In this document: one piece after another, positions 9,660-17,911 of the stretch
Layout of the letters: each line of letters starts with the position of its first letter
Numbering within the stretch: position 1 is the stretch's first letter
Origin: Uliginosibacterium sp.
Lineage (GTDB): Bacteria; Pseudomonadota; Gammaproteobacteria; Burkholderiales; Rhodocyclaceae
Direction: 5' to 3'
Length of the DNA stretch: 64,000 bases
Assembly: GCA_016718265.1 (NCBI GenBank)
Contig: JADKDZ010000003.1
Span: 330,001 to 394,000, forward strand
Program-made: the position numbers and the translations under genes
The notes under the pieces: generated by a model
What the model was told of the DNA's origin: nothing
Databases searched by the model: none
The model's input: only the letters and a program-made list of their open reading frames with translations

Positions 9660-10271
9660 ATGTCCCGTTACACCGGTCCCCGCCTCAAGGTCATGCGTGC
9701 GCTTGGCGTCGATCTGCCTGGCCTGTCGCGCAAGACGATTGCCGATCGTCCCCAGCCACCCGGCCAGCATGGTGCGAAGCAGCAGCGCAAATCCGGCTTC
9801 GGTCTGCAACTGCAGGAGAAGCAGAAGCTGCGCTTCAACTACGGCCTGACCGAGCGCCAGATGCGCCGCCTGATGGCGGATGCCCGCCGCAGTCGGGGTT
9901 CGGCGGGCGACAAGCTGGCCGAGCTCCTGGAGCGGCGCCTCGACAATGTGGTGTTCCGCGCCGGCTTTGCCGGTTCGATTCCGGCCGCGCGTCAGCTCGT
10001 CAATCACAAGCATGTGCTGGTGAATGGCCGCGCAGTCGACATCCCGTCTTTCCGGGTACGCGTCGGCGATGTCGTCAGCATCCGTCCGGCCAGCCGCACG
10101 CTGGCGGTGATCACGGCCAGCCTCGCCGACCTGGCGCTGGCGCGGCCCGAATGGCTGGCCTTCGATGAAGCCGCTTTCGCCGTCAGCGTGAGCCATCTGC
10201 CCGATGTGCAGGACATTCCCTTCCCGCTGGAAATGCAGCTCGTGGTCGAGTACTACGCGCAGCGACTCTAG
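9660..10271 (+). CDS. Ribosomal protein S4 paralogue without zinc-binding cysteines
   Basis: The 203-residue product is an S4-family protein. The N-terminal domain reads MSRYTGPRLKVMRALGVDLPG and PPGQHG. The S4 RNA-binding domain is clear around LAELLERRLDNVVFRAGF, AARQLVNHKHVLVNG and YYAQRL at the end. The four N-terminal cysteines of zinc-type S4 are absent, so this is the C-minus form, which in other bacteria can replace zinc-bearing S4 when metal is scarce. It is not in a ribosomal operon but inside the iron/heme locus. AAGAAGGA lies just before the ATG at 9660; a start at 9558 would run through the REP pair and is unlikely. Confidence 0.85.
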   Translation: MSRYTGPRLKVMRALGVDLPGLSRKTIADRPQPPGQHGAKQQRKSGFGLQLQEKQKLRFNYGLTERQMRRLMADARRSRGSAGDKLAELLERRLDNVVFRAGFAGSIPAARQLVNHKHVLVNGRAVDIPSFRVRVGDVVSIRPASRTLAVITASLADLALARPEWLAFDEAAFAVSVSHLPDVQDIPFPLEMQLVVEYYAQRL

Positions 10272-10313
10272 GCGGGACTTTACTCATCCAGATTGCAGTG
10301 CGAGGAGGCGTTC

Positions 10314-11570
10314 ATGGAAACCATCAACGTGACGCGGCAAGCGTTCCCGGCCCCCGATGGCGGCCGCGCGGCAACGGTGAGGCGACGGCGCTTATGGGAG
10401 GTGCACGCCGACTGTCACTGCCCGGTGATCGGTATCTATGCCGATGCCGGTGCTGCGTCGTCTGGCCGACAAGCTCCTGATCGCGCCGGAGACGGTGAGC
10501 GACTACGCCCTGCATGCACACGCGGTACAGGAAGCGGCGCGGCGTAATCGCTCTCGCACGCGCTTCAGGACGAGTTGGAGAAACGCTACGTGGCCGACGT
10601 GAAGGCTTTCCGCCAGATTCGCGACCGGGCGGGGCTTGAAGTCGCGTAGGCAGACGCGCTGGCGCGAGGCGGCGTTGCCGGGGCCTTATGGGCGGTGGTG
10701 ACCCACCCGCAGTGCGACACGGCCCTGAGCGAAGCGCTCAGCCAGCAGATGCACATGCTGCAGCATCAGGCGGGCGCAGCGCTGCAGCAGCAGCGCGCCT
10801 TGATCGAAGAGAACGCGACCCTCGCGCGGGCGCTTGCCAAGGCGCAGCAGCGGTGCGAACAGGTGGCGCGCGAGAAATCGGCCCAGATCGCCGAGCTGGT
10901 GTCCGCGCAGACCCGGCTACGCGGTGAGGCGGTGGCGCGTGAAGACGCCCTGCTGGCCCTGCAAGACGAGTTGCGTCGCCTGCGTGCCGCACCGGAGGCG
11001 ACGGAGCGTCTGCGGCTGGTGCACCAACTGCTGTATCAGGAGGAGCGCAATGCGCGGCTGAGCCTCGAGAATGCGCGCTTGCAGAAGGCGCTGGCGGCGC
11101 AGGCACAGGCGCCGCGACCCGAGCCGGCGGTAACGCCGGTACCGCGCCCGGTTCCCGGTGAGATGGCGACTTGCCTCGATGGGCACCGGATTCTCTGTGT
11201 CGGCGGACGGGGTGGCGCACTCGGGGTCTATCGCAAGTTGGTGGAAGCCGCCGGTGGTCGATTCATGCACCACGATGGGGGGGTGGAAGATCGCCTCGCC
11301 CAGCTTGACTCGGCACTGAGTGCGGCTGATCTGGTGATCTGCCAGACAGGCTGTATCAGCCACAACGCCTATTGGCGGGTGAAGGAGCATTGCAAGCGCA
11401 CCGGCAAGCGCTGCGCGTTCGTGGAGTCACCGAGCGCCAACGGGTTGGCACGTGGATTGCGTCGCTTGTTGTCGGATGCGCTTGTCGACGACGACGGCGC
11501 CGTCCAGAATGCAAGTGCCGACGGCATGGCGGTCGGCATCGCGCAAACCCCATGGAGAACCCCGACATGA
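10314..11570 (+). pseudogene. DUF2325 domain protein, two frameshifts and one stop
   Basis: The ATG at 10314 follows GAGGAGG. The N-terminal part has the Cys/His pattern typical of this family (EVHADCHCPVIG, then CMPMPVLRRLADKLL in the next frame). Frame changes lie near 10436 and 10550. A TAG at 10647-10649 falls where relatives tend to have tryptophan (VA-stop-ADALARGGVAGALWAVVTHP). From 10695 the frame is open: a coiled-coil region, then the DUF2325 domain (GHRILCVGGRGGALGVYRKLVE; LVICQTGCISHNAYWRVKEHCKRTGKR). The stop overlaps the ferritin-like start by ATGA. DUF2325 proteins are common in iron and heme gene clusters; their function is unknown to me. The 3' half may still be translated from a GTG at 10695. 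Confidence 0.75.
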
Positions 11571-12022
11571 ACAAGACTGATACCAAGAAAGCGATCGCCG
11601 CGCTCAACAGGATCATGGAAACCGAGTTGGCGGGCGTCGTGCGTTACACCCACTACTCTTTGATGGTTTACGGCTACAACCGGATTCCCATCGTGTCATG
11701 GCTGAAGGACAACGCGACCGAGGGGCTGGCGCATGCCCACAAAGCGGGCGAGCTGGTCACACTGATGGGCGGGCATCCCTCACTGAAGATAGGCGCCTTG
11801 CTGGAGACGGAGAAACACGACATCGGCGATATTCTGCGCGAGAGCCTGGCGCATGAGAAAAGCGCGCTGGCCGGATACTACGAGCTGCTAAAGATTGCCG
11901 AAGGCAAGTCAGTGCTGCTTGAGGAATATGCGCGCGAGATGATTGTGGCGGAAGAGCTTCACCTCGATGAGGTGAACAAGATGCTGAGAAAGCCCGGCGA
12001 TATCGATCCTTTTGGCGCTTGA
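11567..12022 (+). CDS. Ferritin-like / bacterioferritin-family diiron protein
   Basis: This intact 151-residue four-helix protein has ferritin-type ligand motifs: METELAGVVRYTHYS (helix A Glu), EGLAHAHKAGE (helix B Glu/His), HEKSALAGYYELL (helix C) and VAEELHLDEVNKML (helix D Glu-x-x-His). It is bacterioferritin-sized and could store iron released from heme or protect against iron-driven oxidation. The ATG overlaps the DUF2325 stop (ATGA), so the two are probably co-translated. It closes the plus-strand iron locus. A Dps-like role is possible, but the helix ligands favour the bacterioferritin group. Confidence 0.85.
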   Translation: MNKTDTKKAIAALNRIMETELAGVVRYTHYSLMVYGYNRIPIVSWLKDNATEGLAHAHKAGELVTLMGGHPSLKIGALLETEKHDIGDILRESLAHEKSALAGYYELLKIAEGKSVLLEEYAREMIVAEELHLDEVNKMLRKPGDIDPFGA

Positions 12023-12074
12023 ACCAGCGCGGCGCACTGGTGGGCGCCTTACGCGCTACGCGGTGCGTCGTGGC

Positions 12075-12512
12075 TCAGCTGATGTGTGGAAAGCTCGCGG
12101 CGAACTTGCTGATCCATTCGCTGGCGGCCGTCTGGCTGTCGATCACCCGTCCTTCGCGGGCGAGCACCTCATGCCGATAGCGTTCGATGTAGCACAGCTG
12201 TTCAACCATGCGGGCGGCGAAGGCGTCTGCTTCGGATGAGAACTGGATGCCAATTTCATAGCAGGCGTCTGCCCGGCGGCACCACACCACTTCGCCGCGT
12301 GCCTCGAAAGGGGGGGCCACCACCGGAATCTGGACGATGACGCGGGTGCCCACCAGCAGCGAGGCTTCCGACCGGCACGCCAGCCCGCCGAGCGATACGT
12401 TGTGGATGCGCCGCAGGCCGCCTTGCGGGTGCGATTCGCACAGCAGCAGCAAGGGCATCTCCGAGGGGTGGCGGAGATAGGAGCGGTGGTGGAATTTGCG
12501 CGCGGTGCTCAT
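12075..12512 (-). CDS. PilZ domain protein, candidate c-di-GMP receptor
   Basis: The 145-residue product is almost entirely a PilZ domain. An N-terminal arginine switch region (HHRSYLRHP) is followed by IHNVSLGGLACRS, the NxSxxG motif, and EARGEVVWCRR. These are the two c-di-GMP contact motifs. The C-terminal helix reads VEQLCYIERYRHEVLAREG. The start MSTARKF at 12512 is preferred to the upstream in-frame ATG at 12527 because the conserved part begins directly after it. The gene stands alone, so the process it controls is unknown. Confidence 0.85.
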   Translation of the reverse strand: MSTARKFHHRSYLRHPSEMPLLLLCESHPQGGLRRIHNVSLGGLACRSEASLLVGTRVIVQIPVVAPPFEARGEVVWCRRADACYEIGIQFSSEADAFAARMVEQLCYIERYRHEVLAREGRVIDSQTAASEWISKFAASFPHIS

Positions 12513-12595
12513 GGGGTGCTCCAGCACGGAAGCAAACCCGGATCCTGCCAGAATGATCTTTCGCCGTCAGGCATCCAAGTGGGCAGGTGCGGCTT

Positions 12596-13072
12596 TCAGG
12601 GCGAGTCGGGCAGGTCGATCCGCGCCGAGAACTTGGCCCGATGTACCGCAAAGAATGTGCGCACATTGCGCACATTGGCCACCGCCGTCAGCAGGCGGTG
12701 GGCGGTCTGGTGGTAGGCCTCCATGTCGCGTACCTGCAGGATCAACACGAAATCGGGCCCGGATGAGACCTGGTAGCACTGCTGCACGGCCGGGTCAGCG
12801 ACGGCCCGTGCGCAGAAGCTCGCCAGCTGCTCGCTGGACTGCACGTCCAGGGTGACTTCGACGATGGCACAGAGGCCCGCGCCGAGCTTCTCGGCAGAGA
12901 GTACGGCGATCCGGCGCTCGATGATCCCCGCCTCTTCCAGCCGCTTGACCCGGCGCAGGCAGGTCGCCGCCGACACGTGCACGCGTGCGGCCAGGGCCTG
13001 GTTGGAAAGGCTTGCATCGGCTTGCAGCTGCGCGAGGATTCGCAGATCGCAGGCGTCCAGGGTGGGGGGCAT
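12596..13072 (-). CDS. Lrp/AsnC-family transcriptional regulator
   Basis: The 158-residue protein has an N-terminal winged helix-turn-helix (LDACDLRILAQLQADASLSNQALAARVHVSAATCLRRVKRLEEAGII). A C-terminal RAM domain of the amino-acid-binding ferredoxin fold follows (VDVTLDVQS-like strand; VSSGPDFVLILQVRD). It is divergent from glmS, with about 150 bases between the starts, including the AT-rich run TGAAATATTATTTCA that may be its own operator. It may respond to an amino acid; the ligand cannot be told. Confidence 0.9.
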   Translation of the reverse strand: MPPTLDACDLRILAQLQADASLSNQALAARVHVSAATCLRRVKRLEEAGIIERRIAVLSAEKLGAGLCAIVEVTLDVQSSEQLASFCARAVADPAVQQCYQVSSGPDFVLILQVRDMEAYHQTAHRLLTAVANVRNVRTFFAVHRAKFSARIDLPDSP

Positions 13073-13222
13073 CGCGGGCTCCGAGGCTTGTTAAGTGAAA
13101 TATTATTTCACACTGAGTGCATGTAGAAATAATAATTCATAAAGAGATGGAATTTGCAAGCATGGTGCGTGATGTTCTCGCTAAGATCGGCGCCATCCCG
13201 TCGTTCCGGAAAGGTCTCATCC

Positions 13223-15067
13223 ATGTGTGGCATCGTCGCAGCCGTCGCCCAGCGCAATATCGTCTCGATTCTCGTTGAAGGCCTCAAGCGCCTCGAATAC
13301 CGCGGGTACGACTCCTGCGGCGTGGCTGTGCATCAGGATGGCGCATTGCGCCGTGCCCGCAGCACCTCTCGCGTGGCCGAACTCGATGCCCTGGTACGCG
13401 AAGACGGGGTGCAAGGCTTCACCGGTATTGCCCACACCCGTTGGGCGACGCATGGCGCACCGGCCGTGCACAACGCCCACCCGCATTTTTCGCCCAGCCT
13501 GGCGCAAGCGCGGATCGCCCTGGTGCACAACGGCATCATCGAGAACCACGAAGCGCTGCGCGCAGAGCTGAGCGCCCAAGGCTACGTGTTCGAAAGCCAG
13601 ACCGACACCGAAGTCATCGCGCATCTGCTCGATCACTACTATGACGGCGACCTGTTCGCCGCCTTGAAGCAAACGGTGCAGCGCCTGCGCGGCGCGTACG
13701 CAATTGCCGCCTTCTGCCGTGATGAGCCGCACCGCGTGGTCGGTGCCCGCGAGGGCTCGCCTCTGGTGCTCGGCATGGGCGAGCAGGGCGGCGAGTGTTT
13801 TCTCGCCTCCGACGCCATGGCGTTGGCTGGGGTGACCAACCAGATCGTGTATCTGGAAGAGGGTGACGTCGTCGACCTTCAGATCGGTAAATACTGGGTC
13901 GAAGCGCGCCAGGGCGAGGCCTTCGCCCGCATCGAGCGCCCGGTGCGCACCGTGTATGCCCACAGCGGCGCGGCCGAGCTGGGCCCGTATCGCCACTTCA
14001 TGCAGAAAGAGATCTTCGAGCAGCCGCGCGCGCTGGGCGATACCCTGCAGGGGGTGGAAGGCATCACACCCGAGCTGTTTGGCGACGGCGCGTTCAAGGT
14101 CTTCCAGCAGATCGATTCCGTCCTCATCCTCGCCTGCGGCACCAGCTACTACTCAGGCTGCACCGCCAAGTTCTGGCTCGAATCGATTGCCGGCATCAGC
14201 ACCCAGGTCGAGATCGCCAGTGAATACCGCTACCGCGACAGTGTGCCCAATCCGCGCACCCTGGTCGTCACCCTCTCGCAGTCGGGCGAGACGGCCGACA
14301 CCATGGCTGCCCTGAAGCACGCACGGAATCTGGGTATGACGAACACGCTCACGATCTGCAACGTCGCCACCAGCTCCATGGTGCGCGAGAGCGCCATGGC
14401 CTACATCACCCGTGCCGGCGTCGAGATCGGCGTCGCCTCGACCAAGGCCTTCACCACCCAGCTGGCCGCGCTCTTCCTGCTCACCCTGGCGATTGCCCAG
14501 GTCCGCCAGCGCCTCACCTCGGAGCAGGAAGCCGAGCACCTGCGTGCCATGCGTCACCTGCCGCTCGCCTTGCAGGCCGTGCTGGCGCTGGAGCCCCAGG
14601 TCATCGCCTGGGCGCAAGACTTCGCTCGCCAGCAGAATGCCCTCTTCCTCGGCCGTGGCATGCACTACCCGATCGCGCAAGAAGGTGCGCTCAAGCTCAA
14701 GGAGATCTCTTACATCCACGCCGAAGCCTATCCCGCCGGCGAGCTCAAGCACGGCCCGCTCGCGCTCGTGGACGCGCATATGCCGGTCGTGACCGTCGCG
14801 CCGAACGATGCTCTGGTCGACAAGCTCAAAAGCAACATGCAGGAAGTGCGCGCCCGCGGCGGCGAGCTCTACGTGTTTGCCGATGCTGATTCCCGGATCG
14901 AAAGCGAGCCCGGAATTCATGTCATCCGCATGCCTGAGCACTACGGCGTCCTCTCGCCGATTCTCCACGTCGTGCCGCTCCAGCTCCTCGCCTATCACAC
15001 CGCCTGCGCGCGCGGTACGGATGTGGACAAGCCCCGGAACCTCGCGAAGTCGGTGACGGTGGAGTAG
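13223..15067 (+). CDS. glmS: Glutamine-fructose-6-phosphate aminotransferase (isomerizing)
   Basis: This 614-residue enzyme makes glucosamine-6-phosphate from fructose-6-phosphate and glutamine, the first step to UDP-GlcNAc for peptidoglycan and LPS. The start ATG at 13223 puts the catalytic cysteine at position 2 (MCGIVAAVAQRN). The glutaminase domain includes LEYRGYDSCGVA and HTRWATHG. Two SIS isomerase domains follow (LACGTSYYSGCTAKFWLE; TLSQSGETADT; EGALKLKEISYIHAEAYPAGELKHGPLAL). It ends with the typical NLAKSVTVE. A strong hairpin follows at 15123. No ribozyme-like leader was seen. Confidence 0.97.
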   Translation: MCGIVAAVAQRNIVSILVEGLKRLEYRGYDSCGVAVHQDGALRRARSTSRVAELDALVREDGVQGFTGIAHTRWATHGAPAVHNAHPHFSPSLAQARIALVHNGIIENHEALRAELSAQGYVFESQTDTEVIAHLLDHYYDGDLFAALKQTVQRLRGAYAIAAFCRDEPHRVVGAREGSPLVLGMGEQGGECFLASDAMALAGVTNQIVYLEEGDVVDLQIGKYWVEARQGEAFARIERPVRTVYAHSGAAELGPYRHFMQKEIFEQPRALGDTLQGVEGITPELFGDGAFKVFQQIDSVLILACGTSYYSGCTAKFWLESIAGISTQVEIASEYRYRDSVPNPRTLVVTLSQSGETADTMAALKHARNLGMTNTLTICNVATSSMVRESAMAYITRAGVEIGVASTKAFTTQLAALFLLTLAIAQVRQRLTSEQEAEHLRAMRHLPLALQAVLALEPQVIAWAQDFARQQNALFLGRGMHYPIAQEGALKLKEISYIHAEAYPAGELKHGPLALVDAHMPVVTVAPNDALVDKLKSNMQEVRARGGELYVFADADSRIESEPGIHVIRMPEHYGVLSPILHVVPLQLLAYHTACARGTDVDKPRNLAKSVTVE

Positions 15068-15075
15068 GTGTTCCG

Positions 15076-15115
15076 TGACAATAAAGTCTGAGACATGACA
15101 TTAGAGTCCGAGACA
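15076..15115. repeat. Two 20-base tandem repeats after glmS
   Basis: Bases 15076-15095 and 15096-15115 are direct repeats with 17 of 20 identical positions, each of the form TGACA-N-TA-N-AGTC-N-GAGACA. They sit between the glmS stop and its terminator. Multiple short TGACA/GAGACA repeats are seen at the ends of some insertion sequences, so this may be a scar of a lost element; no transposase adjoins it. Confidence 0.45.
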
Positions 15116-15122
15116 AACGTCA

Positions 15123-15159
15123 AAAAGCAAAGCCCGCTTATAAAGCGGGCTTTGCTTTT
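15123..15159 (+). terminator. glmS terminator, 17-bp stem
   Basis: A perfect 17-base-pair stem (15123-15139 with 15143-15159, three-base loop) has a GCCCGCTT core, A-tract on the left and T-tract on the right. It is a classic intrinsic terminator, works in both directions in principle, and lies 56 bases after the glmS stop. Confidence 0.9.
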
Positions 15160-15887
15160 GGGACGTATCAGGAGTTCTGCGCATTAGCTGTCGGAAACAG
15201 CAATCGAATTTAGGCCAGGCAAGGCTTTCAACGATCCTGTCGTAGACGCTTATTGCGCCACACCAGCTAGTCAATGCGGCGCCTAGTCGGCCAAAGCCAC
15301 CATTCATACGCTGCAACTTGACCGGCCGACATGAGATAAATCCAGTCATTCAGTCACCTAGCGCAAAACAATTGGGTCGAAGAACGGCTTGGTCATTTGT
15401 ATGACGCGCTGGTGACGAAGTAATGCAACACCTGGAACAGGTCGGCCGCGCCTGCGTTGACCCTGCCTCAAGCCGAGGAGTAAGATCGCTGCCGTTGTAT
15501 TAACCCCTCCCATAGGTTTTCCTGTGCCTCACTGATTTGCTACGCGTCCAGCTGACCTTCTCCGCACCGCATTTGGTGTGTTTGCGCTCGGCTGTTTGAT
15601 CTCCGCCTTTTCACTTTCAAGCAATTGAACGTTGAGGCGCAATGGTGGCTAATCGGTTCAGGAATTCCGCATCATGCAATTTGCAATGCATTGGGCACGG
15701 CGCAGGTCGTTGTCGTGTTTCCATTTCGATTTATCAATTCCCCGCTTGAATGACTCCGGATATGGGTCTGCTTGCCGTGCGCTCGCGCGGCCATGCGCAG
15801 TGGGTCGCTGTAGCAGAGCGGCGACACCCTTTTCGGTTGCCGTTTCGCTACTCGGCAAGCTGAGCGGTCCCCCTGGCTATCTGCTGT
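15160..15887. other. Gene-poor stretch with a possible IS630-type transposase relic
   Basis: No convincing gene is present in these roughly 730 bases. From 15361 the plus strand reads NNWVEERLGHLYDALVTK, stop, CNTWN, which resembles the C-terminus of IS630-family transposases (NxW..R..YDALxxxCCxAWN). It is short and carries a stop, so it would be a decayed fragment. Small open frames on both strands between 15101 and 15895 show no family signature, weak ribosome-binding sites and atypical composition. With the tandem repeats at 15076 this suggests an old insertion site. Confidence 0.35.
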
Positions 15888-15970
15888 GTGCTTGAGTCAA
15901 GCACTGTGATTCCGGGCCTTGAACAGGCCATCTCATGCAATGCGCCGGCCTGCTTGTGGCTGGGCCGGCG
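15888..15970 (+). promoter_or_regulatory. Three consecutive hairpins in the leader of the ABC-F gene
   Basis: Three perfect stems follow one another: GTGCTTG/CAAGCAC (15888-15904), GGCCT/AGGCC (15915-15929) and CGCCGGCC/GGCCGGCG (15943-15970), the last followed by TTT. They end 33 bases before the likely ABC-F start. Genes for antibiotic-resistance ABC-F proteins often have attenuated leaders of this kind; here the role is inferred only from shape and place. Confidence 0.4.
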
Positions 15971-16003
15971 TTTGAATCCAATTCAGCAATCAGGGTGTCA
16001 TGT

Positions 16004-17680
16004 ATGTCGATTATTTCTACCACCAATCTGGGGGTGTCTTTCGCTGCGCGCAAGCTGTTTTCCGGTGTGAATGTGGCGATTCATTCGGGCGACCGGATTG
16101 GCCTGATTGGCCAGAACGGCGCCGGGAAAACGTCGTTGATCAATGCCTTGCTCGGGCGACTCGAACCCTCGTTCGGGACCGTAAACAAGTCCGGTTCGGC
16201 AAGCATCGCCGTGCTGTCGCAGGAGCTGCTGGGCGGGCTTGCGCCGCAGTGCGAAGGCGCGTGTTCGCTTTACGAGGCGATGATCGGGTTGTTTGCTTCG
16301 CTGCGCGCCAAAGAGGAACGGTTACGGGGCATGGAAGCGCAGTTGACCACGGAGTCCGCCCAGGAACTGAATGATTACGGGCGGCTGCTGGCCGAATTCG
16401 AGCAAGAAGGCGGTTACGATTATCTTTACCGCACGGAGAAAACGCTGTCCGGATTGGGCTTTGCGCGTGAAGACTGGGCGCGCCCGGTGTCCACGTTTTC
16501 GGGCGGGGAAAAAACCCGCATGCGCCTGGCCCAACTGCTGTTGTCGCAGGCGGACTTGCTGATTCTGGATGAACCTACCAACCATCTGGATGTTCAGGCG
16601 ATCGAATGGCTTGAAGGCGAGTTGCGCCTGTACAAAAAGGCGTTGCTGGTGGTGAGCCATGACCGGCGCTTTCTGGATACGGTAGTCACCTCGATCTGGG
16701 AGCTCTCGGAGCACGGTGTGGACGTTTATCCGGGTGGTTATTCCGCTTACCTCAGGCTACGAGATGAGCGCCGGGCGGCATATCTGAAACTGTTTGCCGA
16801 ATCGAAACAGCGGCTGTTGCAAAGCACAGACTTCGTGGCCAAGAACATCGCGCGCGCCAGTACTGCCAGTCAGGCGGGTGGGATGCTGAAGCGCGTATTT
16901 ACCGATTTGCTGATCATCGAAAAATTCGGCGTTGAGCAACTCAACTCCAATATGGGGCTCTTGGAAATGGAGTTCGAGCGCACACGCCCGCCCGCGTGCA
17001 GCGAGGTTATTCGGCGTGTGAATGCTCTGGCCCCGGAAAAGCGCTGTCTGGGACGGCCTCAATTCGCGCTTGCCCCCGCTGAACCGGTCAGACGTGAGTT
17101 GATCAAGGGTGAAGCCTTGCTGGTTGGACATGAGGCCAACGTACTGTTTCTTTGTGAGCGCTTCACTTTGCAGAAAGGTGAGCGGCTGGCGATTTGTGGC
17201 CCAAATGGTTCGGGCAAAAGCACCCTGCTCAAGGCGATTCTGGGTGAACAGCCCCTGCTCGAAGGAACATTGCACATGCATGCTTCGGTGAAACCGGCGT
17301 ACTTCAGCCAGTCGCGCAGCGCGATCGACCCCGAGCTACGTGTGATCGAAACCCTGACCAAAGCCAGGCGAATGAACGAGCACGACGCGCGCAGCCTGCT
17401 CGCTAAATGGCTGTTCCCGGCAGAAAGTGCGTTCAAGCGTATTGCCCAGCTCTCCGGTGGCGAACGGACGCGGCTTGAACTGTCACTTCTGGCCGCCGAT
17501 GGGATAAATCTGCTGGTGCTCGATGAGCCAACCAACCATCTGGACATCGAATCACGCGAAGCCTTGCAGGAAGCTGTACTCGCATGGGATGGTACGGTGT
17601 TGTTCGTATCGCACGATCGCTGGTTTACCGACGTGGTCGCGACGCGTGTGCTGGCGATTCAAGATGGGATGCTGTGTTAA
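16004..17680 (+). CDS. ABC-F family ATPase (ribosome-associated type)
   Basis: The 558-residue protein has two ABC domains and no membrane segment, the ABC-F plan. Domain one has Walker A GQNGAGKTS near residue 36, signature SGGEKTRMRLAQ and Walker B LLILDEPTNHLD. A linker of about 90 residues follows (LRLRDERRAAYLKLFAESKQRLLQ). Domain two has GPNGSGKSTLL, LSGGERTRLELS and LLVLDEPTNHLD. ABC-F proteins act on ribosomes, either in normal translation or by displacing antibiotics. The subfamily is unclear: it does not look like Uup or EttA, and the hairpin leader hints at inducible control. An in-frame ATG at 15935 would add 23 residues lying inside the third hairpin and is less likely. Confidence 0.9.
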   Translation: MSIISTTNLGVSFAARKLFSGVNVAIHSGDRIGLIGQNGAGKTSLINALLGRLEPSFGTVNKSGSASIAVLSQELLGGLAPQCEGACSLYEAMIGLFASLRAKEERLRGMEAQLTTESAQELNDYGRLLAEFEQEGGYDYLYRTEKTLSGLGFAREDWARPVSTFSGGEKTRMRLAQLLLSQADLLILDEPTNHLDVQAIEWLEGELRLYKKALLVVSHDRRFLDTVVTSIWELSEHGVDVYPGGYSAYLRLRDERRAAYLKLFAESKQRLLQSTDFVAKNIARASTASQAGGMLKRVFTDLLIIEKFGVEQLNSNMGLLEMEFERTRPPACSEVIRRVNALAPEKRCLGRPQFALAPAEPVRRELIKGEALLVGHEANVLFLCERFTLQKGERLAICGPNGSGKSTLLKAILGEQPLLEGTLHMHASVKPAYFSQSRSAIDPELRVIETLTKARRMNEHDARSLLAKWLFPAESAFKRIAQLSGGERTRLELSLLAADGINLLVLDEPTNHLDIESREALQEAVLAWDGTVLFVSHDRWFTDVVATRVLAIQDGMLC

Positions 17681-17911
17681 GGCCCCACGCTTGAATGCCA
17701 TGTCCCTTCTGGAAGGGATGGCGCTCTCAACAACAGTGGGGAGCTGGAAGTGGAATGCAATTGTCGAAGTGACTTGAGGTTCAGTAGCCCGGTAGTGTGC
17801 ACATCGCGCGCGTTGCGTCATCCGACTGTGGTGCCGTGCCCGGTGCTATATTCGCCTCAGCGTGCACGGCGGAGGGCTAGCGCGCGGCGTCATTCTGGTT
17901 GGGAGGAAGTC

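Noticed and set aside
13080..13222. glmS-type ribozyme leader
   Set aside because: Such ribozymes are known from Gram-positive bacteria and the 150-base gap shows no matching structure.
15674..15895. Small genes in the gap between glmS and the ABC-F gene
   Set aside because: Several overlapping open frames on both strands, all with weak starts and no family signature; none stands out as real.
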